37,896 nt of DNA from Candidatus Melainabacteria bacterium (GCA_027451745.1 DAIDIP010000024.1:1-37896), one strand, 5' to 3'; shown: positions 18,306 to 26,742, numbered from the stretch's first letter. Translations and numbers: made by a program. Notes: a model not told the origin generated them from the letters alone.

Positions 18306-18439
18306 TAATCGCTCCGTCGCCTTCAGCCTCTTCGGCTCCTACGCTTGTCCCCGCTTCGTTTCGACCGCCGAAATGGTCGCTCTTTACTCCGCTGCTATTT
18401 CCAACTGTTTTTATTTAATCGCTCCGTCGCCTTCAGCCT
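18306..18439 (-). repeat. Intergenic repeat element B upstream of clpC (24-bp direct repeat, 110-bp period)
   Basis: Two identical 24-bp copies at 18306-18329 and 18416-18439; on the minus strand each reads AGGCTGAAGGCGACGGAGCG then ATTA. The proximal copy supplies the GGAG that probably serves as the clpC ribosome site. The sequence between includes a CGACC/GGTCG inverted repeat and AGCGGGGACAAGC and AGGAGCCGAAG, which resemble element A (7172-7308). Composition is purine-rich on the minus strand, unlike the neighbouring DNA. Confidence 0.75.
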
Positions 18440-18646
18440 TTTAGCTCGTTTACTTAGTAATGTGATTATTCTAACATCATGTTTGTAAGTAATTAGCCCA
18501 CCTACCCAAATCCTTAAACAGTGATTCAGAAAGTATTAGTATTTGTCACCAAAGGGTGATCGAAAAGTAGTCTAAATCCGCTTCTTGACTTGATAGATTA
18601 ATTATCAAATTAAAATTGTTGCTTATTTGCGAGATATACAGTGGTG
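18440..18646. other. Gene-free upstream region of clpC
   Basis: AT-rich, no gene. It contains a small hairpin TCACC-aaag-GGTGA (about 18546-18559). The clpC promoter should lie here, around TTAGAATAAT on the minus strand (near 18468-18477), but I cannot find a convincing -35 box. Confidence 0.4.
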
Positions 18647-19600
18647 TTATAGAGAGGCGAGGAGTGTGAGATCAACATTTCCGCCGCTTAAAACAATGAG
18701 ATTCTTGTCTTTTGGGCGTGTTTTAATTTTGCTTGATAAAAGAGGCGCTAAAGCAGCTGCTCCAGCTGGTTCGACTACTAACTTGCAACGCTCCATTATA
18801 AATTTCATCGCTGCTTTAATTTCATTATCGCTTACACAAATTATTTCATCGACAAATTTGCTACAAGCAGCATAGGTGAATTTACCTGCATAAGGGGATG
18901 CTAAACCATCAGCTATTGTATTGATTTTTGAAATCTTGACTATTTCTTTCTGTTGAAGGCTTTGATACATTGCATTAGCACCTTCTGGTTCAATACCAAT
19001 GACTTTAGTTTCAGGAGACAATGCTTTGATTGCAATAGCAATGCCTGAGATTAAACCGCCGCCTCCAACAGCCACGAAAATATTATCTAAGTGATCTGTT
19101 TGTTCTAATATTTCTAGAGCTATACTTCCTGCTCCGGCGATGATATGAAAGTCATCGAATGGATGTACAAGCGTTAGTTCGCGTTCTGTTTTAATACGCT
19201 CCATCTCAGGAAAGGCTTCAATGCTTGATTCTCCAAAAAGAATGACCTCAGCGCCATAATTGCGTGTAGCAGCAATTTTTACATGACAAGCAGTGTTTGG
19301 CATAACGACTGTAGCGCGTACGCCAACTATTCGAGCTGCCCAGCCAACCGCTGCAGCATGATTACCAGCTGAGACGGCGATGACACCTGCTGCTTTTTCT
19401 TTGTCGGAAAGATGCAATACTTTGTTTAATGCGCCGCGAACTTTGAAAGAACCTGTTTTTTGAAAAAGCTCTGCTTTTAAATAATTAGTGCTGCCCAGTA
19501 ATTCGTCTAAAGAACTTGATTGCAAGATTGGGGTAGCATGGATATACTTGTCAACCAATCTTTTTGCTTCTTTAATATCTGAAAGTTCAGGCAGATTCAT
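18647..19600 (-). CDS. Threonine/serine dehydratase (PLP fold type II)
   Basis: 317 aa, the length of catabolic-type enzymes (TdcB) and serine racemase-like proteins; the C-terminal regulatory ACT domain of biosynthetic IlvA is missing. Pyridoxal phosphate is expected on the Lys of TGSFKVRGALNK, with the phosphate loop VGGGGLISG and C-terminal SGGNVD. It would deaminate threonine to 2-oxobutyrate or serine to pyruvate in the cytoplasm. The gene follows topA by 47 bp on the same strand. A perfect hairpin (19605-19631) in this gap places the GGGGGA ribosome-binding sequence in its loop, so translation may be affected by folding. Function at the family level is firm; the preferred substrate is not. 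Confidence 0.9.
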   Translation of the reverse strand: MNLPELSDIKEAKRLVDKYIHATPILQSSSLDELLGSTNYLKAELFQKTGSFKVRGALNKVLHLSDKEKAAGVIAVSAGNHAAAVGWAARIVGVRATVVMPNTACHVKIAATRNYGAEVILFGESSIEAFPEMERIKTERELTLVHPFDDFHIIAGAGSIALEILEQTDHLDNIFVAVGGGGLISGIAIAIKALSPETKVIGIEPEGANAMYQSLQQKEIVKISKINTIADGLASPYAGKFTYAACSKFVDEIICVSDNEIKAAMKFIMERCKLVVEPAGAAALAPLLSSKIKTRPKDKNLIVLSGGNVDLTLLASL

Positions 19601-19604
19601 TTTT

Positions 19605-19631
19605 AAGATAAGTCCCCCAAGAGCTTATCTT
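19605..19631 (-). promoter_or_regulatory. Hairpin around the ribosome site of the dehydratase gene
   Basis: AAGATAAG (19605-19612) and CTTATCTT (19624-19631) form a perfect 8-bp inverted repeat. On the minus strand the 11-base loop contains GGGGGA, 13 bases from the ATG. It may gate translation or help end topA transcripts; no long T run follows. Confidence 0.45.
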
Positions 19632-19647
19632 GCAATTGTAACCTGTT

Positions 19648-22149
19648 TTAAGCATGCACTTCTTTGCCAGTAGCTAGTTCAGCAAAGTCACATTCTTTAT
19701 TTGGGCAAGCAATTTGGTCGCCACGTTTAAGTGTTTTATAAATGAGAATACTGTCGCATTTTGGACATCTATTGCTGCCTTTTTTTGGACCGCCAGATAA
19801 AAGAGGTGGATACCAATAAGCAGTTTCACATTTCTTACTTGAATAATTACTGCAACCATAAAAGATTTTGCCCATGCGCGATTTCTTTTGGATTATTTGG
19901 CCGCCGCAAGTAGGTCTTGGACAATCAACACCGGTTAATTTGAGAATAGGACGTTTTTCTGTGCATTCTTCTTTGGAACAGGCAAGATAATCACCATATC
20001 TACCATAGCGAATAAGCATTGGCGATCCACATGTATGACATTTTTCATCGCTTGGTCTATCTTCTGGAACAGGAGTTCCTTCTTTTGTCAGAGCAATTTT
20101 GGTTTTGCATTCCGGATAATCAACGCAGCCTAAAAATTGACCAAAACGCGATGAACGAATTGCCATTAATTTCCCACACGTAGGACATTTTTGATCTGAA
20201 AGAATCAAAACTTTGTCCATATTTTCTTGTGCTTTTTTGAGAGTTTCGCCAAAAGGCTTATAAAAGTCTTGAAGCATTCCTTGCCAATCGACTTTATCTT
20301 CTTCTATTTCGTCAAGCTTAGCTTCCATATCGGCGGTAAAGCCAACATCGATGATTGAACCAAAGTGTTCCACTAATAAGCCATTTACGGCCTGCCCCAA
20401 TTTTGTTGGAATTAGTGTTTTATTTTGTTTTTCTACATATTTACGATCAACAATAGTATTAACTGTTGCTGCATACGTAGAAGGACGGCCAATACCTAAT
20501 TCTTCCAAAGTTTTTACCAAACTTGCTTCGTTGTAACGTGGCGGCGGCTGAGTGAAGTGTTGACTCTTCAACAATTCTTTTAGTTTTAATTCTTCGCCTT
20601 TTTCTATACCGTCTGGCAAAGATCCTGAAGATGAATCTGAATGGGATGAATCAGAATCTGATTCATCATCGTTTTTGTTGGCAGTATCGTTATCTTCAGA
20701 AGCTGGACGAAGAGCAACGCTATAAACGATAGAAAAACCGGGAAAAGTTACATCAGTTGATGAGGCTCTAAATATAGCGGGACCGGCCTCTATTTCAGCT
20801 GTGCGAGTAAGCAATTCACAAGCTGACATTTGGCTAGCCATAAAACGCTCCCAAATCAGTTTGTAGAGTTTCATTTGATCTGTAGATAGATATTGTCTAA
20901 TAGTTTCAGGAGCTTTATCTACATAACTTGGTCTAATCGCTTCGTGCGCATCTTGCATACCTTTTGTTTTGCGGGCATAAACTCTTGGGCTATCAGGATA
21001 ATACTTTTTGCCATAGCGGTCTTTTATATATTTTGCCGCTTCTTGCTGTGCTTCAGGAGCGATACGTGTAGAGTCAGTACGCATATAAGTGATAAGACCA
21101 ACAGGACCCTGGCTGCCTAGTTCAACACCTTCATAAAGTGATTGTGCAACTTGCATAGTCTTTTTGACGGTAAAGCCAAGCCTAGTAGCAGCATCACGTT
21201 GCAGAGTCGACGTAATAAAAGGTGGTTGCGGTTGTCTTTTGCTTGGTTTTTCTATTAGTGCTGAAACAACAAAAGGACCTTTTTCAATTGCTTTTAGTAT
21301 TTGTTGTGCTTTCTCTTTGTTTTCAATGAAAAAGGCATTGGCAGAAGGCTTATCAGAAGCCGAAATGACCCGCCTGTCTTTGTATTTATAAAGAGGGGCA
21401 ATAAAAGTTTGTTTTGCACGTTGACGTGACAATTCAGCCTTAATAGCCCAATATTCAACCGGTTTGAAATTTTGAACTTCTTCTTCTCGTTCGCAAATTA
21501 ATCTGACAGCTACACTTTGTACGCGTCCAGCTGAGCGACCATTTACTTTGCGCCACAATAGAGGACTTATTTTATAGCCGACCAATCTATCAAGCACACG
21601 ACGTGCTTGCTGGGCATCCACAAGACGTTTATCAATTTGTCTTGGATGCTTCATTGCCAAAGTTACTGCATCTTTGGTGATTTCATTAAAAGCGACCCGA
21701 TGCAATTTTTTACTAGGTAGATCTAATAATTCAGAAAGATGCCACGCAATTGCTTCACCTTCGCGGTCAGGATCTGGCGCGAGATAAACGTTTTTGGCTG
21801 CGTTAGCTAATGATTTTAACTCTGCTACTACTTGCTCTTTTTCACGCAATATTTGATATTCAGGCTCGAAGTTTTTACGTACATTGACACCCAATTTATT
21901 GCGAGGCAAATCACGGACATGTCCTACGCTTGCTCGCACTTGAAAGTCCTTGCCAAGGATTTTACTTATAGTTTTGGCTTTAGCGGGAGACTCAACTATT
22001 ACAAGCGATCCAGTTCCTGTTATTGGTGCTTCGGCGCGAGGAGCTTTAGACTTTTTCTCCAAAACAGCAACTGCTGCACTCTTGCGAGATGATTTTGTCA
22101 CCTTTGATGTGCGAGTACTGGATTTTTTAGCAACTGTAGTTTTGGGCAT
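19648..22149 (-). CDS. topA: DNA topoisomerase I
   Basis: 833 aa. Relaxes negative supercoils by passing strands through a transient single-strand break. After a 45-residue basic leader, the Toprim domain begins at GSLVIVESPAKAKTI and includes the acidic cluster APDPDREGEA. The active-site Tyr is in TYMRTDSTRI. The C-terminus has four zinc-ribbon modules with CxxC pairs (CPTCGKLM, CHTCGSPM, CPRPTCGG, CPKCDSIL). A Ser/Asp/Asn-rich insert of about 30 residues (around 490-525) lies just before the PPRYNEASLV motif and is probably a disordered loop. It is in a minus-strand run with the dehydratase downstream; tsaE upstream is more than 200 bp away. Confidence 0.97.
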   Translation of the reverse strand: MPKTTVAKKSSTRTSKVTKSSRKSAAVAVLEKKSKAPRAEAPITGTGSLVIVESPAKAKTISKILGKDFQVRASVGHVRDLPRNKLGVNVRKNFEPEYQILREKEQVVAELKSLANAAKNVYLAPDPDREGEAIAWHLSELLDLPSKKLHRVAFNEITKDAVTLAMKHPRQIDKRLVDAQQARRVLDRLVGYKISPLLWRKVNGRSAGRVQSVAVRLICEREEEVQNFKPVEYWAIKAELSRQRAKQTFIAPLYKYKDRRVISASDKPSANAFFIENKEKAQQILKAIEKGPFVVSALIEKPSKRQPQPPFITSTLQRDAATRLGFTVKKTMQVAQSLYEGVELGSQGPVGLITYMRTDSTRIAPEAQQEAAKYIKDRYGKKYYPDSPRVYARKTKGMQDAHEAIRPSYVDKAPETIRQYLSTDQMKLYKLIWERFMASQMSACELLTRTAEIEAGPAIFRASSTDVTFPGFSIVYSVALRPASEDNDTANKNDDESDSDSSHSDSSSGSLPDGIEKGEELKLKELLKSQHFTQPPPRYNEASLVKTLEELGIGRPSTYAATVNTIVDRKYVEKQNKTLIPTKLGQAVNGLLVEHFGSIIDVGFTADMEAKLDEIEEDKVDWQGMLQDFYKPFGETLKKAQENMDKVLILSDQKCPTCGKLMAIRSSRFGQFLGCVDYPECKTKIALTKEGTPVPEDRPSDEKCHTCGSPMLIRYGRYGDYLACSKEECTEKRPILKLTGVDCPRPTCGGQIIQKKSRMGKIFYGCSNYSSKKCETAYWYPPLLSGGPKKGSNRCPKCDSILIYKTLKRGDQIACPNKECDFAELATGKEVHA

Positions 22150-22211
22150 TTCTTAATAACCTATTTTTTGTGCGTCCTTATTCAATATATATGTAGCAAA
22201 TGTTTAAAGCC

Positions 22212-22263
22212 TGTCAAGGGATCTGATGCGCGACGAGTATAGCACGATTAAACTGCGATCCAA
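22212..22263 (-). promoter_or_regulatory. Candidate topA promoter region
   Basis: On the minus strand TTGGAT (22263-22258), 16 bp, TATACT (22241-22236) form a plausible promoter about 90 bases before the topA start. A second -35-like TTGACA lies at 22217-22212, with AT-rich DNA (ACATATATATTG) downstream but no clean -10. An A/T hairpin (CCAAAAAA...TTTTTTGG, around 22260-22281) sits just upstream. Confidence 0.5.
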
Positions 22264-22364
22264 AAAATATTTTTTTTGGTCTAATATTGGCAAGAGTTTC
22301 CATGAAGAAACTAGTAAGTGTTTGATAACGAGGCGTGGACAGCAAAGTAAATTATTTTGTTCTT

Positions 22365-22916
22365 TCATTTTTTGATTGAAATATCTTTTGACAATTTACA
22401 AATTTCTTCAAACAAATAAAATGCAGTCCGTTTATTTTGGTCCATTAAATTCAAAGTTAATATACGGATCTCGTCATTATCTACAGTGCTTTGCAAATTG
22501 AGGCGTAGAAAGCCATTTTTACAAAAATCACTTAACTCCTTTCCATATTGACTCGAAAACATTTCAGCCCATTCAATAATAACTAAACTTTCAGTATTTA
22601 AAACTTCTTCTATTTGTGCAGCAAGAAAAGAAAAGGGAATATTTGGTTGATCAATCAAACGATAAAGATCAATATGATAAAGGGGCAATCGCCCGCTGTG
22701 ATATTCATTCATCATCACAAAAGTAGGGCTAGTAACTGTTTCTTCGACGCCTAAACCATTAGCAATTGCCTTAACCAAGGTAGTTTTACCACTACCAATT
22801 TCGCCTGATAAAGCTAATACTGTATCAGGTTGAATAATCTGACCAATCGATTGGCCAAACTTTTTTGTTGATTCCAAATTAGCCAAACAAAGCTTTACTT
22901 GGTTATTTTCGGGCAT
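22365..22916 (-). CDS. tsaE: tRNA threonylcarbamoyladenosine ATPase TsaE
   Basis: 183 aa, a little longer than the usual 150-160. P-loop GEIGSGKTT (38-46), then TSPTFVMMNEYHSGRLP and HIDLYRL, and the late VIIEWAEMF motif: the full TsaE set. It works with TsaB and TsaD to make t6A on ANN-decoding tRNAs. No Shine-Dalgarno sequence precedes the ATG at 22916; the start is only about 7 bases after the closing stem of the structured RNA at 22924-23148, so translation may use a processed or read-through transcript of that RNA. Confidence 0.93.
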   Translation of the reverse strand: MPENNQVKLCLANLESTKKFGQSIGQIIQPDTVLALSGEIGSGKTTLVKAIANGLGVEETVTSPTFVMMNEYHSGRLPLYHIDLYRLIDQPNIPFSFLAAQIEEVLNTESLVIIEWAEMFSSQYGKELSDFCKNGFLRLNLQSTVDNDEIRILTLNLMDQNKRTAFYLFEEICKLSKDISIKK

Positions 22917-22923
22917 ATATATT

Positions 22924-23148
22924 GTCTCAGTCGAGGACTAGGGCGAGTTTTGACCCGGATTGTCCAGGTGGGGAACCTCCTAACGCCTCACCGTTTCCTA
23001 CTTCTCGGTTCAAACCGCTTATTATTGATCATAATAGATCACGGAAAGTCCTCTGAGCTTCATAGGTCTACGTCGTCGCTTCGAGCTGGAACCCCGATTC
23101 TCAAAGTTGTAGGACAAAACTTTTTAGAGCTCTGTCCTTGACCGAGAC
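22924..23148 (-). ncRNA. Structured RNA of about 225 nt with own promoter, 6S-like in shape
   Basis: The two ends pair over 15 positions with one mismatch and one G-U (5' GTCTCGGTCAAGGAC at 23148-23134; 3' GTCCTCGACTGAGAC at 22938-22924, minus strand). Inside, AGTTTTG pairs with CAAAACT, GGGG with CCCC, and TTTCC with GGAAA, leading to two apical hairpins (TATTAT/ATAATA and CGGT/ACCG). The result is a rod with internal loops. A promoter with TTGACA, 17 bp, TATGAT places transcription start at 23148-23149, exactly at the base of the closing stem. No long reading frame is credible. A rod closed by its own ends suggests 6S RNA (the RNA polymerase regulator); I cannot verify a sequence match, so the family is open. 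It is not tmRNA, RNase P RNA or SRP RNA by their conserved cores. Confidence 0.68.
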
Positions 23149-23155
23149 TAAACAA

Positions 23156-23184
23156 ATCATAGAAAACTGCGGTAAGGCTGTCAA
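23156..23184 (-). promoter_or_regulatory. Consensus promoter of the structured RNA
   Basis: Minus strand: TTGACA (23184-23179), 17-bp spacer, TATGAT (23161-23156), seven bases before the proposed RNA 5' end. The perfect -35 and exact spacing suggest high expression, as expected for an abundant non-coding RNA. Confidence 0.75.
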
Positions 23185-23317
23185 TCAGTTGCAATAGGGT
23201 TTAAGGTTAAATAAGCAAACAGTGCTGGTTTGGAATTGTCTTGCTGAGATTATCAACAAAGTATTCAACTATAATATTATGGTTCAAATAAGAATTTGCG
23301 TGAATAGTTGGTAAAAA

Positions 23318-23899
23318 ATGGTTGATATGGCAAAATGGCTCGCTCTATTAATTGTTTTGGTATGCGAATACCCAGCATTTTCTCAGACCAACCTGGGGCA
23401 GGTTAATTCTGGACAAAGTTCCATAACAAGTGATCAAATTGGTGCTGATAATGCTAAACAAAGCTCTAACGGTTTAGAAATTCCGCCACCGCCGGCAATA
23501 GCACTTCCAGAGCCGGCTATTCTGGGGGAGTCACCTAATTCTTTGGCTTGGAGACTAAGAGCTTTTACTTTAGCTAACGAATATCCAATTAAAAAAAATA
23601 GTTTGATCTGGGCTTTGCCCATTGCTTATAACAAAGGACAAAGCCTTTTAAGACAAGCGATAAGTCAATTAGGTTTGCAGGTTTTATCACAGTATGCCGA
23701 AGCGGGGCAATTTCTCATAAGTAGTCCAGATTCTGGCAGCAAATACGAAATAATTGTTGTTAGTCAGCCAGTTAGCGAGAACACCACTCTCTTTAAAATG
23801 CGGACATACTTAGGTAGTCGCATAGTTGAAAATCAAACAGTGAGCACATTGCCTGATGTAATGAAGAACTTATTAGCTAATCAAGGTTTGTGGCAATGA
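23318..23899 (+). CDS. Small secreted protein of unknown function
   Basis: 193 aa. A signal peptide is evident (MAKWLALLIVLVCEYPAFSQ from the second Met), then a low-complexity Gln/Ser/Asn-rich linker and a Pro-rich stretch (EIPPPPAIALPEPA), then a globular domain of about 125 residues (from LAWRLRAFTLANEYP to the end) with alternating strands and helices that I do not recognise. ATG at 23318 has a weak GGTAAAAA site; 23327 is also possible. A TATAAT box at 23270-23275 may be its -10. Its stop overlaps the coaE start by four bases (ATGA), so translation is coupled, and the message continues to coaE. Confidence 0.75.
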   Translation: MVDMAKWLALLIVLVCEYPAFSQTNLGQVNSGQSSITSDQIGADNAKQSSNGLEIPPPPAIALPEPAILGESPNSLAWRLRAFTLANEYPIKKNSLIWALPIAYNKGQSLLRQAISQLGLQVLSQYAEAGQFLISSPDSGSKYEIIVVSQPVSENTTLFKMRTYLGSRIVENQTVSTLPDVMKNLLANQGLWQ

Positions 23900-24558
23900 G
23901 TGTGCAAAAAAAGGATGTCACTACAATCGGTATCACTGGCACAATTGGTGCCGGCAAATCGCTTGTTGGACAAATTTTGGAAGAAGTAGGTATACCGGTT
24001 ATTGATACAGATAAAATAGTGCATGAACTATTGTCCTCGGACAAAGAAGTGATGCGAGAAGTTAAGTTAGAATTTCCGAGCGCTGTTATAAAAGATACGG
24101 ATGATATAGAAAAAATTAGCCGTAAAGGATTGGCCAAAATAATATTTACTGACAAAGTAGCCAAGTCAAAATTAGAGAAAATTTTGCATCCGAGAGTGCG
24201 TGAGGTTTGTCGGAAGCGAATGAGTGATTTGGCAAATAACGACACGGGAGTAAGGGCTATAGGTGTACTGGTGCCTCTTCTTTTTGAATCTAATCGACAA
24301 TCGGACTATGATCAAGTTTGGACTGTTGTTTGTCCTGAGAATATTTTGCGTGAAAGACTAGCCAAGCGCGACAATTTTTCGACTGAAGAAATTGATAAAC
24401 GATTAACCGGACAATTAAATCAAGCAGAAAAATCTAAATTGGCTAATAGAGTGCTTGATAATTCAAAAGACAGAAAGTACTTGCGTCAACAGGTTTTGGA
24501 AGCATTAAAGGGTTTAGCAATTCCTTTACCGAGTCTTAATAACAATCTGCCAGGATAA
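23896..24558 (+). CDS. coaE: Dephospho-CoA kinase
   Basis: 220 aa. Phosphorylates the 3'-hydroxyl of dephospho-CoA with ATP, the last step of coenzyme A synthesis. The P-loop GITGTIGAGKS is near residue 15, followed by VIDTDKIVHELL (the DxD-type substrate motif), HPRVRE and VPLLFES. The lid region has RLAKRDNFSTEE. The start is ATG at 23896, overlapping the previous stop; an in-frame GTG at 23890 is less likely. Coupling to the secreted-protein gene looks accidental in function but real in expression. Confidence 0.95.
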   Translation: MSVQKKDVTTIGITGTIGAGKSLVGQILEEVGIPVIDTDKIVHELLSSDKEVMREVKLEFPSAVIKDTDDIEKISRKGLAKIIFTDKVAKSKLEKILHPRVREVCRKRMSDLANNDTGVRAIGVLVPLLFESNRQSDYDQVWTVVCPENILRERLAKRDNFSTEEIDKRLTGQLNQAEKSKLANRVLDNSKDRKYLRQQVLEALKGLAIPLPSLNNNLPG

Positions 24559-24610
24559 ACCCCGTTAAGGAAACCTGTTACTGAATTTTCCAGGAGGTAA
24601 TGAGGGGATT

Positions 24611-25015
24611 ATGGCTAATGTGAAAGCTGTGATGGAAGGGAAAGCAGCACTGCGAGCTTTGGAATGTAATTATGAGGAATTTCGCTTGGCATTATCCATG
24701 GAAAAAGAATATGCTCATGGCAAGTGCTATTGCAGACTAAAAGAAATGAGGCGCCAAGCAGGAAAAGTGGGTAATAGTCTCAAGCGCTGTGGCCGTCCAT
24801 CACGATTTCTAGAAGCTGCTCTAACGGCATATGATTATGCCGATGCCATGATTTTAGGAACAACAAGCTTGCCAGAATTAGATCGCAAAGCAGGAGTTTG
24901 TGCTGCTGCTATTGAAGTAGTGCGCGAAGCGTTGCGATATGAAAGTGAAAGTGGGGCTTTAAAAATCCTTATTCCAAAAATCACCGATCAAATGACTTCT
25001 GAGTGTCTTAACTGA
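24611..25015 (+). CDS. Small helical protein of unknown function
   Basis: 134 aa, almost entirely alpha-helical by composition (runs of Ala, Glu, Leu and Arg; few Pro or Gly), with a Cys pair in GKCYCRLKEM around residue 40 and ARG-rich RCGRPSRF near 60. No signal peptide or membrane segment. I recognise no family. The start is well set by AGGAGG and GAGGGG upstream of ATG. It lies 52 bp after coaE and is followed by a hairpin, so it may be the last gene of that transcript. Confidence 0.7.
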   Translation: MANVKAVMEGKAALRALECNYEEFRLALSMEKEYAHGKCYCRLKEMRRQAGKVGNSLKRCGRPSRFLEAALTAYDYADAMILGTTSLPELDRKAGVCAAAIEVVREALRYESESGALKILIPKITDQMTSECLN

Positions 25016-25038
25016 ATTTGGTGCCCAAAGACTAGCGT

Positions 25039-25071
25039 AATATGCCAGGTAGAGCTAATATATGGCATATT
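25039..25071 (+). terminator. Inverted repeat after the small helical gene
   Basis: AATATGCCA (25039-25047) and TGGCATATT (25063-25071) form a perfect 9-bp stem with a 15-base loop. There is no T run, so it could be an operator or RNA-stability hairpin instead of a terminator. Confidence 0.4.
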
Positions 25072-25114
25072 GTCAGTATTGCTTCGCAAATGATAAAGCA
25101 AGTTTTTGGTAAAA

Positions 25115-25336
25115 ATGAGCAAAGTTAATCCAGAATTGTCAACTGTCGAGCTAATGAAATTAGCCGCAGAAGATCATTTAAAAACAATCGAACTTAAGCA
25201 AGAAGAGAGGGATCAATTATTTGATCTTTTAAAAGAGCGCGGTCGAGTAGAGCTCGAATACGGCGAGGAGCTTGAAATCGATTCGGTTAGATTAATTCGT
25301 CGGGTAACAGGGGCGGTGGGTATTTATTTTGATTAA
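25115..25336 (+). CDS. Small acidic protein of unknown function
   Basis: 73 aa from ATG at 25115. Acidic and helix-forming through residue 45 (LKQEERDQLFDLLKERGRVE), then a short beta-like end (SVRLIRRVTGAVGIYFD). No family recognised. Its stop overlaps the pepP start region by 8 bases, so it is probably co-translated with pepP. Because of this tight overlap and the good frame, I take it as real. Confidence 0.6.
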   Translation: MSKVNPELSTVELMKLAAEDHLKTIELKQEERDQLFDLLKERGRVELEYGEELEIDSVRLIRRVTGAVGIYFD

Positions 25337-26720
25337 AAAGAAGACTAAGACAAATAAAACAAGAGTTTCGCATAAAGAAAAGCATATACCAGAAAAAGTA
25401 TTTGCCCAAAGACGGAAGCAATTTATTGAGCAGATGTTGCCCAATAGTATTGCTTTTATTGTGAGTAACCCAGAGCGTGTGCGAAGTAATGACACTGAGT
25501 TTCCTTTTAGACAATCTTCTGATGTTCTCTATTTGAGTAATTTTCCTGAACCTCAATCAGTTTTAATTCTGAGCAATGTCAATAAAAAAGCAGAATTTAA
25601 AATGATTGTTCGTCCACGCGATCGACATAAAGAAATATGGACAGGGAGACGTTTTGGTTCTGAGGGCGCAAAAGAAAACTTTGGCTGTTCAGAGGCTTAT
25701 ACATTTGATCAATTTGCGGCGGTTATTCGAGCGGCTTTGGCTGAAGCAAAAAATGTCTATTACAAATTTGGCTGCAATGAAGAGCTTGACGAGTTATTTG
25801 AACCAGAATGGAAAAAGTCTTCTTGTTCTTTACATAATCCGGAACCCATTACGCATGAGATGCGTATGGTAAAAAATGCTGAAGAGTTAGAGATGATGCG
25901 ACGCGCAGGTGCAATATCGGCTGAGGCGCACTGCACGGCTATGAGAGCATGTCGACCAGGGATGATGGAATATCAAATACAAGCAGAACTAGAGCATGTG
26001 TTCAAAAGTAGAGGAGCTACTGGGCCAGCGTATACCAGTATTGTAGCGAGTGGCGATAATGCAATTATTCTGCACTATATAGAAAATAATATGCCTTTGA
26101 AAAACAATGAACTTTTATTGATTGATGCAGCTTGTGAATATCAAGGTTATGCTTCTGATATTACTCGCACTTTTCCTGTTAATGGCAAATTTACTGAAGC
26201 GCAATTGGAAATTTACAATTTAGTACTAGATGCTCAGAAAGCAGCAATTTCAATAGCTAAGCCTGGTGTGACGCTCAAGCAATTGCATGATAAAGCTTCG
26301 CATGTATTACGCAAAGGGCTTATAGAACTTGGCGTACTTTCTGCCAGTATGACAAATCTAGAAGCAGAAGAAAAGGCACTCAAACACAATAGCAAAAATG
26401 GTAATAGAGCCACACCCGTTGTGCTGCGCGATTTATTTATGCATGGCACCAGCCATTGGTTAGGTTTAGATGTGCATGATGTAGGCACAATAGGTACACG
26501 AAGTAAGCACGCAAAATTGCGACCAATGGAAGTGGGCATGGTGTTTACAGTAGAGCCAGGACTATATTTTGATCCTGAGGATAAAAGATTGCCCAAAAAA
26601 TATCGCGGCATTGGTGTTCGAATTGAAGATGATGTGGTTATCACACGCAAAGGTTGCGAGGTGCTAACGGCAGATGTACCAAAAGAACCAGAAGACATAG
26701 AAGAATTGATGGCGGGTTGA
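25329..26720 (+). CDS. pepP: Xaa-Pro aminopeptidase (M24B)
   Basis: 463 aa. The N-terminal aminopeptidase P domain (RRKQFIEQMLPNSIAFIVSN through FPEPQSVLIL) is followed by the M24 pita-bread domain with its five metal ligands: Asp in LLLIDAACEYQGYASD and in the second Asp of ASDITRTF, His in FMHGTSHWLGLDVHD, Glu in VFTVEPGLY and Glu in RIEDDVV. It removes N-terminal residues before Pro in the cytoplasm using two Mn2+. The start is TTG at 25329 with GGTGGG upstream; the reading frame has no better ATG before the domain begins. Confidence 0.95.
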   Translation: MIKKKTKTNKTRVSHKEKHIPEKVFAQRRKQFIEQMLPNSIAFIVSNPERVRSNDTEFPFRQSSDVLYLSNFPEPQSVLILSNVNKKAEFKMIVRPRDRHKEIWTGRRFGSEGAKENFGCSEAYTFDQFAAVIRAALAEAKNVYYKFGCNEELDELFEPEWKKSSCSLHNPEPITHEMRMVKNAEELEMMRRAGAISAEAHCTAMRACRPGMMEYQIQAELEHVFKSRGATGPAYTSIVASGDNAIILHYIENNMPLKNNELLLIDAACEYQGYASDITRTFPVNGKFTEAQLEIYNLVLDAQKAAISIAKPGVTLKQLHDKASHVLRKGLIELGVLSASMTNLEAEEKALKHNSKNGNRATPVVLRDLFMHGTSHWLGLDVHDVGTIGTRSKHAKLRPMEVGMVFTVEPGLYFDPEDKRLPKKYRGIGVRIEDDVVITRKGCEVLTADVPKEPEDIEELMAG

Positions 26721-26742
26721 TCATGCAAAGAGTTTCTGTAAT

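Noticed and set aside
22899-23141. 80-codon plus-strand frame
   Set aside because: It coincides with the structured RNA, and its residues follow the pairing pattern; no ribosome site.
22924-23148. tmRNA, RNase P RNA or SRP RNA
   Set aside because: None of their conserved cores (tmRNA acceptor start, GAGGAAAGTCC context of RNase P, GGTCAGG...AAGCAGC of SRP) is found in the right place; GGAAAGTCC occurs only on the opposite strand to the promoter.
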